Assembly (NCBI GenBank): GCA_031180825.1
Contig: JAPSLM010000002.1
Coordinates: 124,001-188,000, forward strand
Source of the DNA: Paenibacillus sp.
GTDB taxonomy: Bacteria > Bacillota > Bacilli > Paenibacillales > NBRC-103111
Direction of reading: 5' to 3'
DNA: 64,000 nucleotides
In this document: one piece after another, positions 24,313-33,834 of the stretch
Position numbering within the stretch: the first letter of the stretch is position 1
Layout: each line of letters begins with the position of its first letter
Made by a program: the position numbers and the translations under genes
Notes under the pieces: model-generated
Database searches by the model: none
Seen by the model: only the letters and a program-made list of their open reading frames with translations
Told to the model about the DNA's origin: nothing

Positions 24313-24377
24313 TTGACATGGTCCAGAGCTATCTGTATTCTGAAAATACAAATGATACAGACCTGTCTGGATCATTT
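24313..24377 (+). promoter_or_regulatory. Promoter and large TetR-type operator before the thioesterase gene
   Basis: TTGACA (24313-24318), a 17-bp spacer and TATTCT (24336-24341). At the start of transcription lies a 28-bp dyad (24350-24377) whose arms AAATGATACAGAC and GTCTGGATCATTT match at 12 of 13 positions around CT. Repression by the divergent TetR protein is the natural reading. Confidence 0.75.
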
Positions 24378-24461
24378 TACGAAAACTGCTAGGCGATGTC
24401 AATCGATTGTGTCGCCTGAAAAAGGAATCGGCGCGTGGAGGAAAGGTGGTACAGATTCGCG

Positions 24462-24899
24462 ATGAACGAGTTATTGGAGCGTTACCGGAACGTATTGGAG
24501 GGAGCAGCCGTGCCTTCGCCGGTTGAGCAGCTTTTGGGCATAAGGCCTGTAGACATCGTCCCCGGACAAGTAAGCTTTGAGTTGGAAGCTTCACGGGATC
24601 ATGCCAACCCGCAAGGAACTTTAAACGGGGGGATTACAAGCACCCTTGCAGATATAGCGATGGGAGTTGCCTTCGGGACCGCTCTCCAGCCGGGCGAGAG
24701 CTTTACTACGATCGAGCTGAAAATTAATTTTTTGAAGCCGGTCTGGAACGGAACGATTCGAGCGGACGCCAAAATATTGAAAAAGGGAAAGACCGTCGGA
24801 CTCGTTGACTGCAGCGTTTTGGATAAAGACGAGAGCCTTGTCGCCTATGCCACCAGCACTTGTATGATCCTTCGGGGAGACAAGGCAAGGGGAAGATAG
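24462..24899 (+). CDS. PaaI-type hot-dog thioesterase
   Basis: A 145-residue single hot-dog domain. The family segment HANPQGTLNGGITSTLADIAMGVAF (around residues 45-70) holds the catalytic-helix region in which PaaI proteins carry HGG or NGG, and FTTIELKINFLKPV is the typical central strand. It would hydrolyse an acyl- or aryl-CoA; the substrate is unknown. I chose ATG 24462 with GAAAGGTGG upstream; a GTG at 24435 would add nine residues. It is controlled by the divergent TetR gene through the operator at 24350-24377. Confidence 0.87.
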   Translation: MNELLERYRNVLEGAAVPSPVEQLLGIRPVDIVPGQVSFELEASRDHANPQGTLNGGITSTLADIAMGVAFGTALQPGESFTTIELKINFLKPVWNGTIRADAKILKKGKTVGLVDCSVLDKDESLVAYATSTCMILRGDKARGR

Positions 24900-24920
24900 C
24901 GGCGGGAGCAAATTATTCGG

Positions 24921-24954
24921 CAGGTCCATGTCGTTGGCATGGGCCTGATTGTTT
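24921..24954 (+). terminator. Probable terminator after the thioesterase gene
   Basis: CAGGTCCATG pairs with CATGGGCCTG (one G-U/T mismatch position) around TCGTTGG, then ATTGTTTAT. The T run is weak. Confidence 0.5.
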
Positions 24955-25090
24955 ATACGCGTCTTCACATCATCTTTGGATTCGTTTAACATTGCGCAAA
25001 CAATCGGAGGATAAAGTGAAGATGTAGAGAACACAACATAGCGAAGGAAGATGAAGGATTTCCTTCTTGACGGGTTAACGGAGGAAGGGC

Positions 25091-25804
25091 ATGAAAACGA
25101 CGTTTGTATGGTTCGATTTGGGGTATACGTTAGTTTATTTGGAAAGGGAAACATGGTTTGCGGCTTATTTGGCCGAGCAGGGGATCGCCCGGAAGCAGCG
25201 GGAGATCGAGCTGGCCTACCATTATGCGGACAAGCTGTTTATGCGCGAATATCCCGGCGTTCTCGGCCGGGAAGCGGCGACGTTCTTTCCGTGGTACCTC
25301 GGCGTGCTGAATTACCGGCTGGGGCTGTGTCTCGATCTGCAGGAGCAGTGGCGGCGGCTGAACGAGCTGCGGACGGACCGCCGTTCGCCTTGGGCGGGTT
25401 ATCCTTGCGCGGCCAAGGTGCTGGAGGAGCTGAAGCGGGCGTCCTACGGCATCGGTCTGATCTCCAACTGGGACTCCACCGCAAGGCAGGTGCTGTCGGA
25501 CACCGGGCTGCTGCCGTATTTCGACCACGTGATCGTTTCTTCGGAAGTCGGTATCGAGAAGCCGGATAGGGCCATCTTCGAGCTGGCGCTGCGTCAGGCG
25601 GGCGTACGTGCGGAGGAATGCTGCTATGTCGGAGACAATTATTACGACGACGTCGTCGGCAGCCGCGAGGTAGGGATGGACTGCTGCCTGATCAACCGGT
25701 TCGGCCGGATCGGCATCGAAGAGGTGCAGCATGACCCTGTCCTTGCGTCGGTGCAGGAGCTGCCCGCTTATTTGCAAAGAAAGGAACTGAAGCGCAGCGT
25801 ATGA
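25091..25804 (+). CDS. HAD-superfamily hydrolase (subfamily IA), first gene of the peptide-transport operon
   Basis: A 237-residue HAD protein with nucleophile motif FDLGYTLV, phosphate-binding Ser/Asn in GLISNWDS, Lys in EKPDRAIF and acidic motif GDNYYDDVVGS. The second Asp of the usual DxDxT is Gly here. Such DxGxT forms occur in the REG-2/HDHD3-like group and may be weak or specialised phosphatases. It has a strong ACGGAGGAAGGGC site. Its stop overlaps the ATG of the RpiR-type regulator (ATGA). Substrate unknown. Confidence 0.85.
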   Translation: MKTTFVWFDLGYTLVYLERETWFAAYLAEQGIARKQREIELAYHYADKLFMREYPGVLGREAATFFPWYLGVLNYRLGLCLDLQEQWRRLNELRTDRRSPWAGYPCAAKVLEELKRASYGIGLISNWDSTARQVLSDTGLLPYFDHVIVSSEVGIEKPDRAIFELALRQAGVRAEECCYVGDNYYDDVVGSREVGMDCCLINRFGRIGIEEVQHDPVLASVQELPAYLQRKELKRSV

Positions 25805-26670
25805 GCGTGGAACGCAAGATCGAGCAGCTGTTCGACTCGCTCAGCCCGAGTCAAAAGAAAGCCGCTTACTTTCTGACCAAGAACATCCGCCAGGCGGCCG
25901 TGCTGCCGGCCAAAAAAATGGGCGAGCTTGCCGGCGTCAGCGAGGCCACGGTGCACCGGCTCGCGCAGGCGCTCGGCTTCGAAGGTTACGCCGCGCTGCA
26001 GGGCGAGCTGCAATCGCAGTTTCTGCAGGCTCGGCCCGTGCAGCGGCTGCTGGAGACGGCGCAGGAGGAGCAGGCGACGTGGCTTGACGAGCTGTTCGCG
26101 CAGGATATCGACAACCTCCGCGAGACGGCTGCGCTCAAGCAGGAGGCGAAGGTGGAGGAGGCGGCCCGGCTGCTGCTGGGCGCGGAGCGCACGTATACGG
26201 CAGGCTGGCGGGCGGGCCTCGCGGTGACGGCGCCGCTCGCCTACATCATGCATTACATGCTTGGCCAGGCCCGGCTGGTGCCGCAGGGCGAGGCGGCGGA
26301 ATATGCGGCGCATTTCCGGGTTGGCGATGTGCTGCTCGTCTCGGGTTTTCCCCGCTACTGCCAGACGACGAGGCGCTTGACGGAAGCGGCGAAAGAGAAG
26401 GGCGCGCGCGTCGTCGCCCTGACGGACTCGCCGGTGTCGCCTTTTGCCAAGCTGGCCGACGTGTCCTTGCTCGCCGCCACCCGTTCGCGGGGCTTTCTCG
26501 ACTCGTACGTGGCGCCGCTTGCGCTGGCGAACGCCCTGATCAAGAAGATGGCCCAGCTCGACTTGGAGCGGGTGAAGCGCAATATGCTGGAGATGGAACG
26601 GAAGTTCCGGATGTTCGAGACGGAGTCGTCCGGGTGGACCGGACCGAACGGAAAGGGGACAACGAAATGA
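25801..26670 (+). CDS. RpiR/MurR-family transcriptional regulator
   Basis: A 289-residue regulator with an N-terminal HTH_6 domain (LSPSQKKAAYFLTKNIRQAAVLPAKKMGELAGVSEATVHRLAQALGF) and a C-terminal SIS sugar-phosphate isomerase fold (around residues 130-260, GDVLLVSGFPRYCQTTRRLTEAAKEKGARVVALTDS). The family usually senses phosphorylated sugars; MurR senses MurNAc-6-phosphate. Here it lies inside an operon with a peptide ABC transporter, so a muropeptide or amino-sugar signal is conceivable. It overlaps both neighbours by 4 bp. Confidence 0.88.
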   Translation: MSVERKIEQLFDSLSPSQKKAAYFLTKNIRQAAVLPAKKMGELAGVSEATVHRLAQALGFEGYAALQGELQSQFLQARPVQRLLETAQEEQATWLDELFAQDIDNLRETAALKQEAKVEEAARLLLGAERTYTAGWRAGLAVTAPLAYIMHYMLGQARLVPQGEAAEYAAHFRVGDVLLVSGFPRYCQTTRRLTEAAKEKGARVVALTDSPVSPFAKLADVSLLAATRSRGFLDSYVAPLALANALIKKMAQLDLERVKRNMLEMERKFRMFETESSGWTGPNGKGTTK

Positions 26671-27401
26671 AATTGACGATTTTGGGCCCATGGGGCGCTT
26701 ATCCGGCTGCCGATTCCGCGTCGGCGTCGTATTTGATTCAGACGGAGGCGGTCAACGTGCTGATGGACTGCGGTTCCGGCGCGCTTGCCCGGCTCCAGCG
26801 CTATCTGCCGCTGGAGGAGCTGGATGCGGTCGTGCTCTCGCATTACCACACCGACCATATCGCCGACGTGTATTGCCTCCAGCATGCGGCGATGATCCTG
26901 ATGCAGCTTGGCCGGAGGACGAAGCCGATTCAGATTTACGCTCACGATGCGGACCCCGGGGCCTTCGCGACGCTCGCTTACGGAGAGTACATGCAGTCGC
27001 ATGTCATTGCGGTAGGAGATACGCTTGCCCTGGGCGACCTGACCTGGACCTTCGGGCATACGACCCATCCCGTTCCGTGCCTGTCCATGCGTATCGAGCA
27101 CGGGGAACAGGTGCTCGTGTTTACGGCGGATACCGCTTGGAACGACGATTTGGTGCGAATCGGCCGGAACGCGGATCTGCTGCTCTGCGAAAGCAATCTG
27201 TACAACGAATACTTCGGCAAAATCGGCGGCCACCTGACCGCCGGCGAAGCGGGAAGGCTCGCCTCGCAGTGCGGAGCGAAGCGGCTCGTGCTGACGCATC
27301 TTCCCCAGTACGGCGATCTCGGCCAGCTTGTCCGGGAAGCTGAGGAAACGTATCAAGGACCGATTGAGCTCGCCCGCACGGGCGATCAATACCGGCTGTA
27401 A
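26667..27401 (+). CDS. Metallo-beta-lactamase-fold hydrolase
   Basis: A 244-residue MBL-fold protein with the metal motif HYHTDH (residues about 59-64, HxHxDH), a further metal Asp in FTADTAWND, and C-terminal His in LVLTHLPQY. The overall form is close to the ribonuclease-Z/PhnP-like group, which includes phosphodiesterases and cyclic-phosphate hydrolases. I cannot name the substrate. Its ATG overlaps the regulator's stop (ATGA), tying it to the operon. Confidence 0.85.
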   Translation: MKLTILGPWGAYPAADSASASYLIQTEAVNVLMDCGSGALARLQRYLPLEELDAVVLSHYHTDHIADVYCLQHAAMILMQLGRRTKPIQIYAHDADPGAFATLAYGEYMQSHVIAVGDTLALGDLTWTFGHTTHPVPCLSMRIEHGEQVLVFTADTAWNDDLVRIGRNADLLLCESNLYNEYFGKIGGHLTAGEAGRLASQCGAKRLVLTHLPQYGDLGQLVREAEETYQGPIELARTGDQYRL

Positions 27402-27448
27402 TGCAGCCGGAAAAATATTAAAAACAACGGATGGAAAGAGGAGAAACC

Positions 27449-29002
27449 ATGCTAACCGAAAGATTGCGAAGGACCCCCTTGCTGCTTGCCGCTCTGCTAT
27501 TGTCCGTCACCGTCCTGTCTGCCTGCGGCTCGGGCGATCCGGCCAAAACGCCGGCGACCGGCGCCGAAGCTGCCAAAGAGCCTGTACAGGGCGGCAGCGT
27601 CGTCGTCGCCGTTCCGCAGGATCCGGACTATCTCGACCCGCACCTGGCCGTCGCTTCGGGAACGCAGGAGATGATGTTCAACGTGTTCGAAGGGCTGCTG
27701 AAGCCCAACGAAAAAGGGGAACTGCAGCCTGCGGTCGCACAGGAGTACAAGGTTTCCCCCGACGGGCTGACGTATACGTTCACGCTGCGCGACGGCGTGA
27801 AGTTCCATAACGGCAAGGCGGTGACGGCGGAGGATGTGAAGTTTTCGTACGAGCGGCTGATGGGCAAGGATACGGGCAAGCCCCTCTCCAGCGCCTTTGC
27901 GAACGTCGAAGCCGTCGATACGCCGGACGTCAAGACGGTCACGGTCAAGCTGAAAAAGAACGACGTCTCGTTTATGAGCAACTTCGCCGCCGCTATTTTG
28001 CCGAAGGGATACGACAACCAGAATAAAGCGCCGGTCGGCACCGGGCCGTTCAAATTCGTCGAGTTTCAGCCGAACCAGAAGCTTGTCATCGAGAAGAACA
28101 AAGATTATTACGTCCAAGGCGTGCCCTACCTCGATAAGGTGGAATTCCGCATTATGCCGGACGCCGAAGCTTCGCTGCTTGCCTTGAAATCCGGGGACAT
28201 CGACATGTACCCGCGGATCGGCAACGAGCGCATCGCCGAGCTGGGGGATCCATTCCGCTATGTGGAAGGCATGCAAAATATGGTTCAACTCATGACGATG
28301 AATATCGCCCGCAAGCCGTTCAACGACCCCCGCGTGCGCCAGGCGGTCAATTACGCCGTGGACACGGATGAAATTATCAAGGTCGTAGCCGACGGCAAAG
28401 GAACGAAGCTTGGCTCCAACATGAGCCCGGTCATGCAGAAATATTTTCAGGAAGGCTTGGATTCCGCCTACAACGTGAACGTGGACAAAGCAAAGAGCCT
28501 GCTGGCCGAAGCGGGATTGAAGGACGGCTTCAGCACGACGATTTCGGTGCCGTCCAATTACAAGTTCCATGTCGATACCGCGCAGGTCATTGCGCAGCAG
28601 CTCGCGAAAGTCGGCATCACCGCCAAAATTGAAATGGTCGAATGGGCCGTCTGGCTGGACCGGATCTACAAAGGCCGCGACTACGATATGACGATTATCG
28701 GGCTGACGGGCAAGCTTGATCCGCACGAGGTGCTGGTGCGCTATGCGTCCGACTATAAATCGAACTTTTATAACTACAACAACCCGGAATACGACAAGCT
28801 GATCAAGGCGGCCCAGATCGAGCTGGACGACGCCAAACGGGCGCAGCTCTATAAAGACGCGCAAAAACTGTTGGTCAAGGACGCCGTCGCCGTCTACATC
28901 ATGGACCCGAACTTTACCGTAGCGATGAAAAAAGAGCTGGACGGCTACAAGCTGTACCCGATTTACGTACAGGATATGTCCTCGATTCGCCGCGTGAAGT
29001 AA
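27449..29002 (+). CDS. Peptide/nickel-type ABC transporter substrate-binding lipoprotein
   Basis: A 517-residue family-5 solute-binding lipoprotein (lipobox LSAC, Cys26). The family landmarks are PQDPDYLDPHLAVASGTQEMMFNVFEGLLK, FTLRDGVKFHNGKAVTAEDVKFSYERL and NDPRVRQAVNYAVDTDEI. Such proteins bring oligopeptides, dipeptides, glycosides, nickel chelates or muropeptides to an Opp/Dpp-type channel. The ATG at 27449 has AGAGGAG upstream; an ATG at 27431 is part of that site. It is followed by the complete transporter. Confidence 0.92.
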   Translation: MLTERLRRTPLLLAALLLSVTVLSACGSGDPAKTPATGAEAAKEPVQGGSVVVAVPQDPDYLDPHLAVASGTQEMMFNVFEGLLKPNEKGELQPAVAQEYKVSPDGLTYTFTLRDGVKFHNGKAVTAEDVKFSYERLMGKDTGKPLSSAFANVEAVDTPDVKTVTVKLKKNDVSFMSNFAAAILPKGYDNQNKAPVGTGPFKFVEFQPNQKLVIEKNKDYYVQGVPYLDKVEFRIMPDAEASLLALKSGDIDMYPRIGNERIAELGDPFRYVEGMQNMVQLMTMNIARKPFNDPRVRQAVNYAVDTDEIIKVVADGKGTKLGSNMSPVMQKYFQEGLDSAYNVNVDKAKSLLAEAGLKDGFSTTISVPSNYKFHVDTAQVIAQQLAKVGITAKIEMVEWAVWLDRIYKGRDYDMTIIGLTGKLDPHEVLVRYASDYKSNFYNYNNPEYDKLIKAAQIELDDAKRAQLYKDAQKLLVKDAVAVYIMDPNFTVAMKKELDGYKLYPIYVQDMSSIRRVK

Positions 29003-29120
29003 CAAGCTGCGCAAACATGAAGTAAACAAGGCGGATAAATAGGGAAAATAGGTCCGCCCGCGCAGCGGTCAACGGGAATCGCTCAACTTTTGCAGAAAAC
29101 AGGAAAGGAGAGACAGCGAC

Positions 29121-30062
29121 GTGACGTATGCATGGCGGAGAGCCTTTACGTTCTTGCTGACGGTGCTGCTGGTTTTGATGATGACCTTCGCCGTCTTTCG
29201 GATTATTCCGGGGAATCCGGCTCTGACGATTCTCGGGATGGAGGCGGACGAGGCGCAGGTGGCCGCGCTTGAGGCGAAGCTGGGCACCGACCGCCCGCTC
29301 GGCGAGCAATTTGCGGGCTGGCTCGGAGGCGTCGTATCCGGTGACCTCGGGGAATCGCTCAAATTTTCCAGGCCGGTCGGGGAGCTGATTTTGGACCGGC
29401 TGCCGGTGACGGCGTCGCTCGCGGTGCTGTCCATGGCGATGACGGTCGTCATCGCCGTGCCGCTCGGCATCGCGGCGGCCAAGTCCCAGCGCCGGGCGTC
29501 CGGCTGGTGGATTTCGCTGCTCAGCCAGCTCGGACTGGCCGTTCCGTCGTTTTGGCTCGGCATTTTGCTTGTGCTGCTGTTCGCCTTGACCTTCCGCTGG
29601 TTTCCGGCCGGAGGCTACGTCCGCTGGTCGGATTCGCCGCTTGAAGCGCTGCGCTCCCTGTTCCTGCCCGCGCTGGCCGTAGCGATTCCGCAGGTCGCCG
29701 TCGTGGTGCGATACCTGCGGACGACGATGCTGGAGCAGCTCAAGCAGGACTATGTCCGGACCGGCTACAGCAAGGGGCTGAGAGAGCGAGCGGTGCTGTA
29801 CAAGCACGTGCTGAAAAACGCGCTCATTCCCGTCGTCACGGTGATGGGGATGATTTTTGCCGACGTGCTGGGCGGCAGCCTGGTCGTCGAGCAGGTGTTC
29901 GCGCTGCCGGGGCTCGGGAGGCTGCTCGTGTCCTCGATCGGCGCCCGCGATTTTCCGCTTGTGCAGGGAATGATTTTATTCACGGCCGTAACGGTCATTG
30001 CGATCAATTTTGCCGTCGATATGCTGTACCGGGTGCTGGACCCGAGAATTCGGTTGAAGTAG
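29121..30062 (+). CDS. DppB/OppB-like ABC permease
   Basis: A 313-residue permease with six helices and the binding-protein-dependent loop RERAVLYKHVLKNALIPVVTVMG (EAA motif region). The N-terminal FRIIPGNPALTILGMEADEAQVAALEAKLGTDRPL stretch is typical of OppB/DppB. GTG start with GGAAAGGAGAGA upstream. It forms the channel with the next gene product. Confidence 0.92.
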   Translation: MTYAWRRAFTFLLTVLLVLMMTFAVFRIIPGNPALTILGMEADEAQVAALEAKLGTDRPLGEQFAGWLGGVVSGDLGESLKFSRPVGELILDRLPVTASLAVLSMAMTVVIAVPLGIAAAKSQRRASGWWISLLSQLGLAVPSFWLGILLVLLFALTFRWFPAGGYVRWSDSPLEALRSLFLPALAVAIPQVAVVVRYLRTTMLEQLKQDYVRTGYSKGLRERAVLYKHVLKNALIPVVTVMGMIFADVLGGSLVVEQVFALPGLGRLLVSSIGARDFPLVQGMILFTAVTVIAINFAVDMLYRVLDPRIRLK

Positions 30063-30074
30063 GAGAAGAGCGGC

Positions 30075-30884
30075 ATGACACGAAATCGGAACGTTCATTT
30101 GATCGTGGGGGGCGCGCTGGTCGGCACGATGCTGGCGCTCATGCTGGTTAGCTGGTTGTATGTTCCCTATGACGTCAATAGCATGAATCCGGCCGAACGG
30201 TTTCTTGCCCCCGGGGCGAAGCATCTGCTCGGGACGGACAATTTCGGACGGGACATCTTAAGCCGGGTGATGACGGCTTCCCGGACCGCCTTTCAAGTCG
30301 GCTTCCTGACCGTGCTGATCGGAGGGGCCGGGGGACTGCTCGTCGGTGCCGCCGCCGGCTATGTCGGCGGCTGGCTGGACGAAGCGCTGATGCGGCTGAT
30401 GGACGCGATGATGGCGTTCCCCGGGCTGCTGCTGGCGCTGATGCTGGTCGCGGTGTTTCAGCCCAACCTGACCAATACGATTCTGGCGATCGGCCTGATG
30501 GCTGTGCCCGGGTTTGCCCGCATCGTCCGCAGCGGGTTCGTGCAGTACAAGGAAATGGATTTTGTGAAGGCGGCGCGGGGCATCGGAGCGGGACCGCTTT
30601 CCATCGTGTTCCGCCACATTTTCCCGAACATTTTGTCGCCGTTCATTGTGGCGGCCACGATGAGCTTCTCGGGGGCGATTCTTGCGGAAGCCGGACTGAG
30701 CTACCTCGGGCTCGGCATTCAGCCTCCCGATCCGAGCTGGGGGCGCATGCTGAACGAGGCCCAGAGCTATATTGCGAAAGCGCCGTGGTACACGCTGGCG
30801 CCGGGGCTCATGATCACGATGACCGTGCTCGGCTTCAATCTGCTCGGCGACGGGCTGCGCGATTGGAACGATCCGAAACGATAA
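30075..30884 (+). CDS. DppC/OppC-like ABC permease
   Basis: A 269-residue permease with the OppC hallmark LGTDNFGRDILSRVMTASRTAFQVG and the EAA loop ARGIGAGPLSIVFRHIFPNILSPFIV. The ending SYLGLGIQPPDPSWGRMLNEAQ and NLLGDGLRD is conserved in this family. It starts 12 bp after the DppB-like gene with an AGGAGAAGAG site. Confidence 0.92.
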   Translation: MTRNRNVHLIVGGALVGTMLALMLVSWLYVPYDVNSMNPAERFLAPGAKHLLGTDNFGRDILSRVMTASRTAFQVGFLTVLIGGAGGLLVGAAAGYVGGWLDEALMRLMDAMMAFPGLLLALMLVAVFQPNLTNTILAIGLMAVPGFARIVRSGFVQYKEMDFVKAARGIGAGPLSIVFRHIFPNILSPFIVAATMSFSGAILAEAGLSYLGLGIQPPDPSWGRMLNEAQSYIAKAPWYTLAPGLMITMTVLGFNLLGDGLRDWNDPKR

Positions 30885-30897
30885 GGGGGAACGAACC

Positions 30898-31911
30898 ATG
30901 GCCGGAGGAAAAGAAACGCCTCTCTTGAGGCTGGACGAGCTGCATATCGAGCTGCCGACCCGTCAGGGCATGCGCGCCGTGCTCGAAGGGGTGTCGCTGT
31001 CGGTCGGACGCGGGGAAATCGTCGGTATCGTCGGGGAATCGGGCTGCGGCAAAAGCATCACGGCCCAAGCCGTAATGGGACTGCTGCCTGCCGGCGCCCG
31101 CATCGCGGGCGGCACGATCGGTTATGACGGCGCCGAGCTGACACAGCTTTCGCCGGAGGCGATGCGCAGGCTGCGCAACAAGGAGATGGCGATGGTGTTC
31201 CAAGACCCGATGACCTCGCTCAATCCGGTATTTACGGTCGGAGAGCAGCTGATGGAAGGCCCGCGTTTGCACTTGGCGATGTCCCGCAAAGAAGCGTATA
31301 ATCATAGCGTAGGGATGCTGGAAAAAGTTGGGCTGGCCCGTGCGGAGCAGCTGATGCGCGAATATCCCCACCGGTTGTCCGGCGGGATGCGGCAGCGGGT
31401 CATGATCGCGATGGCGCTGGCGTGCAGGCCGAAGCTGCTGATCGCCGACGAGCCGACGACGGCGCTCGACGTGACGGTGCAGGCGCAAATTTTGGAGCTG
31501 CTGCGGGACTTGAACCGGACGGAGGGCACGTCGGTGCTGCTGATCTCGCATGACCTCGGCGTCATCTCGGAAATGTGCAGCCGCGTATCCGTCATGTATG
31601 CCGGACAGGTGGCGGAGACCGCCCCGGCCGCGGAACTGTTCCGCTCGCCCGCCCATCCGTACACGGCCGGCCTGCTGCGGTCGATTCCTTCCCCGGACAA
31701 GCGGGGCGAGGCGCTGTACGCGATACCCGGCCGCGTGCCGCCGCCGGAGGAGCGCTCCGGAGGCTGCCCGTTCGCGGCCCGGTGCGACCGCGCCGTTGCG
31801 GCCTGCTCCGGCGCAAGGCCGGCGGCACGCATGATTGCGGACCGGCACGAGGTCCGCTGCTTGCTTGCCGGGGAAGGGAGGGCGTCCGTTCGTGAGTATC
31901 AGCTCGCTTGA
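30898..31911 (+). CDS. DppD/OppD-like ABC ATPase
   Basis: A 337-residue ATPase with Walker A GESGCGKS, signature LSGGMRQR, Walker B LLIADEPTTALD and switch His in LISHDLG. The C-terminal Cys-rich oligopeptide/dipeptide domain (GGCPFAARCDRAVAACSG) is as in DppD. It energises the permeases with its partner DppF-like ATPase. Confidence 0.93.
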   Translation: MAGGKETPLLRLDELHIELPTRQGMRAVLEGVSLSVGRGEIVGIVGESGCGKSITAQAVMGLLPAGARIAGGTIGYDGAELTQLSPEAMRRLRNKEMAMVFQDPMTSLNPVFTVGEQLMEGPRLHLAMSRKEAYNHSVGMLEKVGLARAEQLMREYPHRLSGGMRQRVMIAMALACRPKLLIADEPTTALDVTVQAQILELLRDLNRTEGTSVLLISHDLGVISEMCSRVSVMYAGQVAETAPAAELFRSPAHPYTAGLLRSIPSPDKRGEALYAIPGRVPPPEERSGGCPFAARCDRAVAACSGARPAARMIADRHEVRCLLAGEGRASVREYQLA

Positions 31912-32872
31912 ACTTGAACCGCTGGTGGCCATCGACCGGCTGACGAAGCGCTACCCGGCCGCCGCGGGCTTCGGCAAGCCCGGAGCCTGGGTGAACGCCG
32001 TGAACGGCGTCTCCTTCGAGATCCGCAGCGGCGAGACGCTCGGCCTCGTCGGAGAAAGCGGCTGCGGCAAGTCGACGACCGGCCAGCTGCTTGCCTGGCT
32101 GCTGGAGCCGACCTCCGGGTCGATCCGCTTTCGCGGCCGGGAGCTGACGGCGCTGCGGGGCCGTGAAATACGGGAAATGCGCAAGCACATTCAATTGATC
32201 TTTCAAGACCCGTATGCGTCGCTCAATCCGCGGCATACGATCGGCTCGATCCTGGAGGAGCCGCTTCGCGTCCACCGGATCGGCTCGCGTGCCGAGCGCA
32301 GGCGGCAGGCCGGCGACATGCTGGAAACGGTAGGACTGGACCGCGGCTGCGCCGACCGGTACCCCCACGAGTTAAGCGGCGGCCAGCGGCAGCGTATCGG
32401 CATCGCCCGGGCGCTGATGCTGCGTCCGTCCTTCGTCGTGGCGGACGAGCCGGTGTCCGCGCTCGACGTGTCGGTGCAGTCGCAGATTTTGAATCTGCTC
32501 AAGGAGCTGCAGCGGCGCTTTGCGCTGACCACGCTGTTCGTCTCGCACGATCTCAATGTCGTGCAGTACATGAGCGACCGGGTCGCCGTCATGTACCTGG
32601 GCACGCTCGTCGAGCTCGCGCCGGCCGAAGCCTTGTTTCGCGGCGCGGTCCATCCGTACACGCAGGCGCTGATCTCGGCGATCCCGTCCGTCCGTGCCGG
32701 GGAGCGGCGCGAGCGCATCGTGCTCCGCGGCGAGGTGCCGAGCCCGCTTCATCCGCCCGCGGGCTGTCCGTTTCACACGCGATGCCCGCAGGCGTTGGCG
32801 GAATGCGCGTCCGTGACACCGGAATGGAAGCCCGTCGGCCCGGACCATTACGCGCGCTGCCTGCTGATCTAA
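31892..32872 (+). CDS. DppF/OppF-like ABC ATPase
   Basis: A 326-residue second ATPase with Walker A GESGCGKS, signature LSGGQRQR, Walker [13 protein letters not shown] and C-terminal [17 protein letters not shown] domain. I chose GTG 31892, preceded by GGGAAGGGAGGG and overlapping the DppD-like gene by 20 bp; an upstream ATG lies inside that gene. It completes the five-component transporter. Confidence 0.92.
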   Translation: MSISSLELEPLVAIDRLTKRYPAAAGFGKPGAWVNAVNGVSFEIRSGETLGLVGESGCGKSTTGQLLAWLLEPTSGSIRFRGRELTALRGREIREMRKHIQLIFQDPYASLNPRHTIGSILEEPLRVHRIGSRAERRRQAGDMLETVGLDRGCADRYPHELSGGQRQRIGIARALMLRPSFVVADEPVSALDVSVQSQILNLLKELQRRFALTTLFVSHDLNVVQYMSDRVAVMYLGTLVELAPAEALFRGAVHPYTQALISAIPSVRAGERRERIVLRGEVPSPLHPPAGCPFHTRCPQALAECASVTPEWKPVGPDHYARCLLI

Positions 32873-32962
32873 GCGCATCGGCATCGAAAGGCGGGTTCGG
32901 CTTGCCCAAGCCGCATGGCCATCCGATCCGCCAAGCTACAGGAGAACGAGGAGGGATTCCTT

Positions 32963-33817
32963 TTGAACATCGGCATTTTGTCGGACCTGCATATCGATAC
33001 CAATAACCCCGGCTGCTCCGTCCCGGTCGAGGAGGCGCTCTGCGAGGAGGCGCTTGCGCAGAAGGTGGATTTGCTGCTGATCGGCGGGGACATCTCCAAC
33101 AACAGCGCCACGACGCTGAAGACGCTCAGGCACGTCCGGGACCGGCTGTCCATCCCCTGCTTGTTCGTCCCGGGCAATCACGATCTGTGGAACATCCACG
33201 ACCCGGAGCGCACGGCTTGGGATTCGTACCGCGAGCTGCAAGCGTTCGAAGGGAATCTTGCGAACGGCGCTTATATGATCAATGAGGAATGGGCCGTCGT
33301 CGGAGATATCGGCTGGTACGACTACTCGTTCGGAGCGAACCGCTACACGAAGGAGGAGTTTGACCGGATGTCGCTCGGCGAGCGGACGTGGCAGGACAGT
33401 CTGTTCGCCCGGTGGGACCGGCCGACGACGGAGGTCTGCGATTATTTCGTGCAGAAGCTGGACAAGCAGTTGAACGCGCTCCGGGACAAGAAGGTCATCC
33501 TGATGACCCACGTCCTGCCGCACCGCTATTTTACCGTTCCGTACGCACCCGAGGTGTGGGGCTACTTCAACGCCTTTCTCGGAAGCGAGCAGTACGGGAA
33601 GCTGATCGAATTGTACGCCTCCTCCGTGAAGCTGGCCGTCTGCGGCCATGTGCATTACCGGAAGCGGCAAACCTTCGGCGGCACGCAGTACGTATGCAGC
33701 TGTCTCGGCTATACCCGGGAATGGTCGAATCCGGGGGATGCGCGGGCCGAGGTGGCGAAGGCGATGACCGTGATCGAGCTGGCCTCGCTCGAGGAGCAAA
33801 GCCCGCTGAATGCATAA
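32963..33817 (+). CDS. Calcineurin-like metallophosphoesterase
   Basis: A 284-residue metallophosphoesterase with the full metal-site series: DLHID, GGDISNN, PGNHDLW, MTHVLPH and GHVHYRK. It has no signal, so it acts in the cytoplasm on a phosphomonoester or phosphodiester that I cannot name. TTG 32963 follows a strong GAGGAGGGA site and puts MNIGILSDLHID at the start, as usual for the family. It lies 90 bp after the peptide transporter and before the terminator, so it is probably the last gene of the same unit and acts on the imported or derived compound. Confidence 0.85.
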   Translation: MNIGILSDLHIDTNNPGCSVPVEEALCEEALAQKVDLLLIGGDISNNSATTLKTLRHVRDRLSIPCLFVPGNHDLWNIHDPERTAWDSYRELQAFEGNLANGAYMINEEWAVVGDIGWYDYSFGANRYTKEEFDRMSLGERTWQDSLFARWDRPTTEVCDYFVQKLDKQLNALRDKKVILMTHVLPHRYFTVPYAPEVWGYFNAFLGSEQYGKLIELYASSVKLAVCGHVHYRKRQTFGGTQYVCSCLGYTREWSNPGDARAEVAKAMTVIELASLEEQSPLNA

Positions 33818-33834
33818 TTGATCTTTTTTACAGA

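Noticed and set aside
27497..29029. 510-codon open frame on the minus strand
   Set aside because: Antisense shadow of the peptide-binding lipoprotein gene; no start site or recognisable fold.
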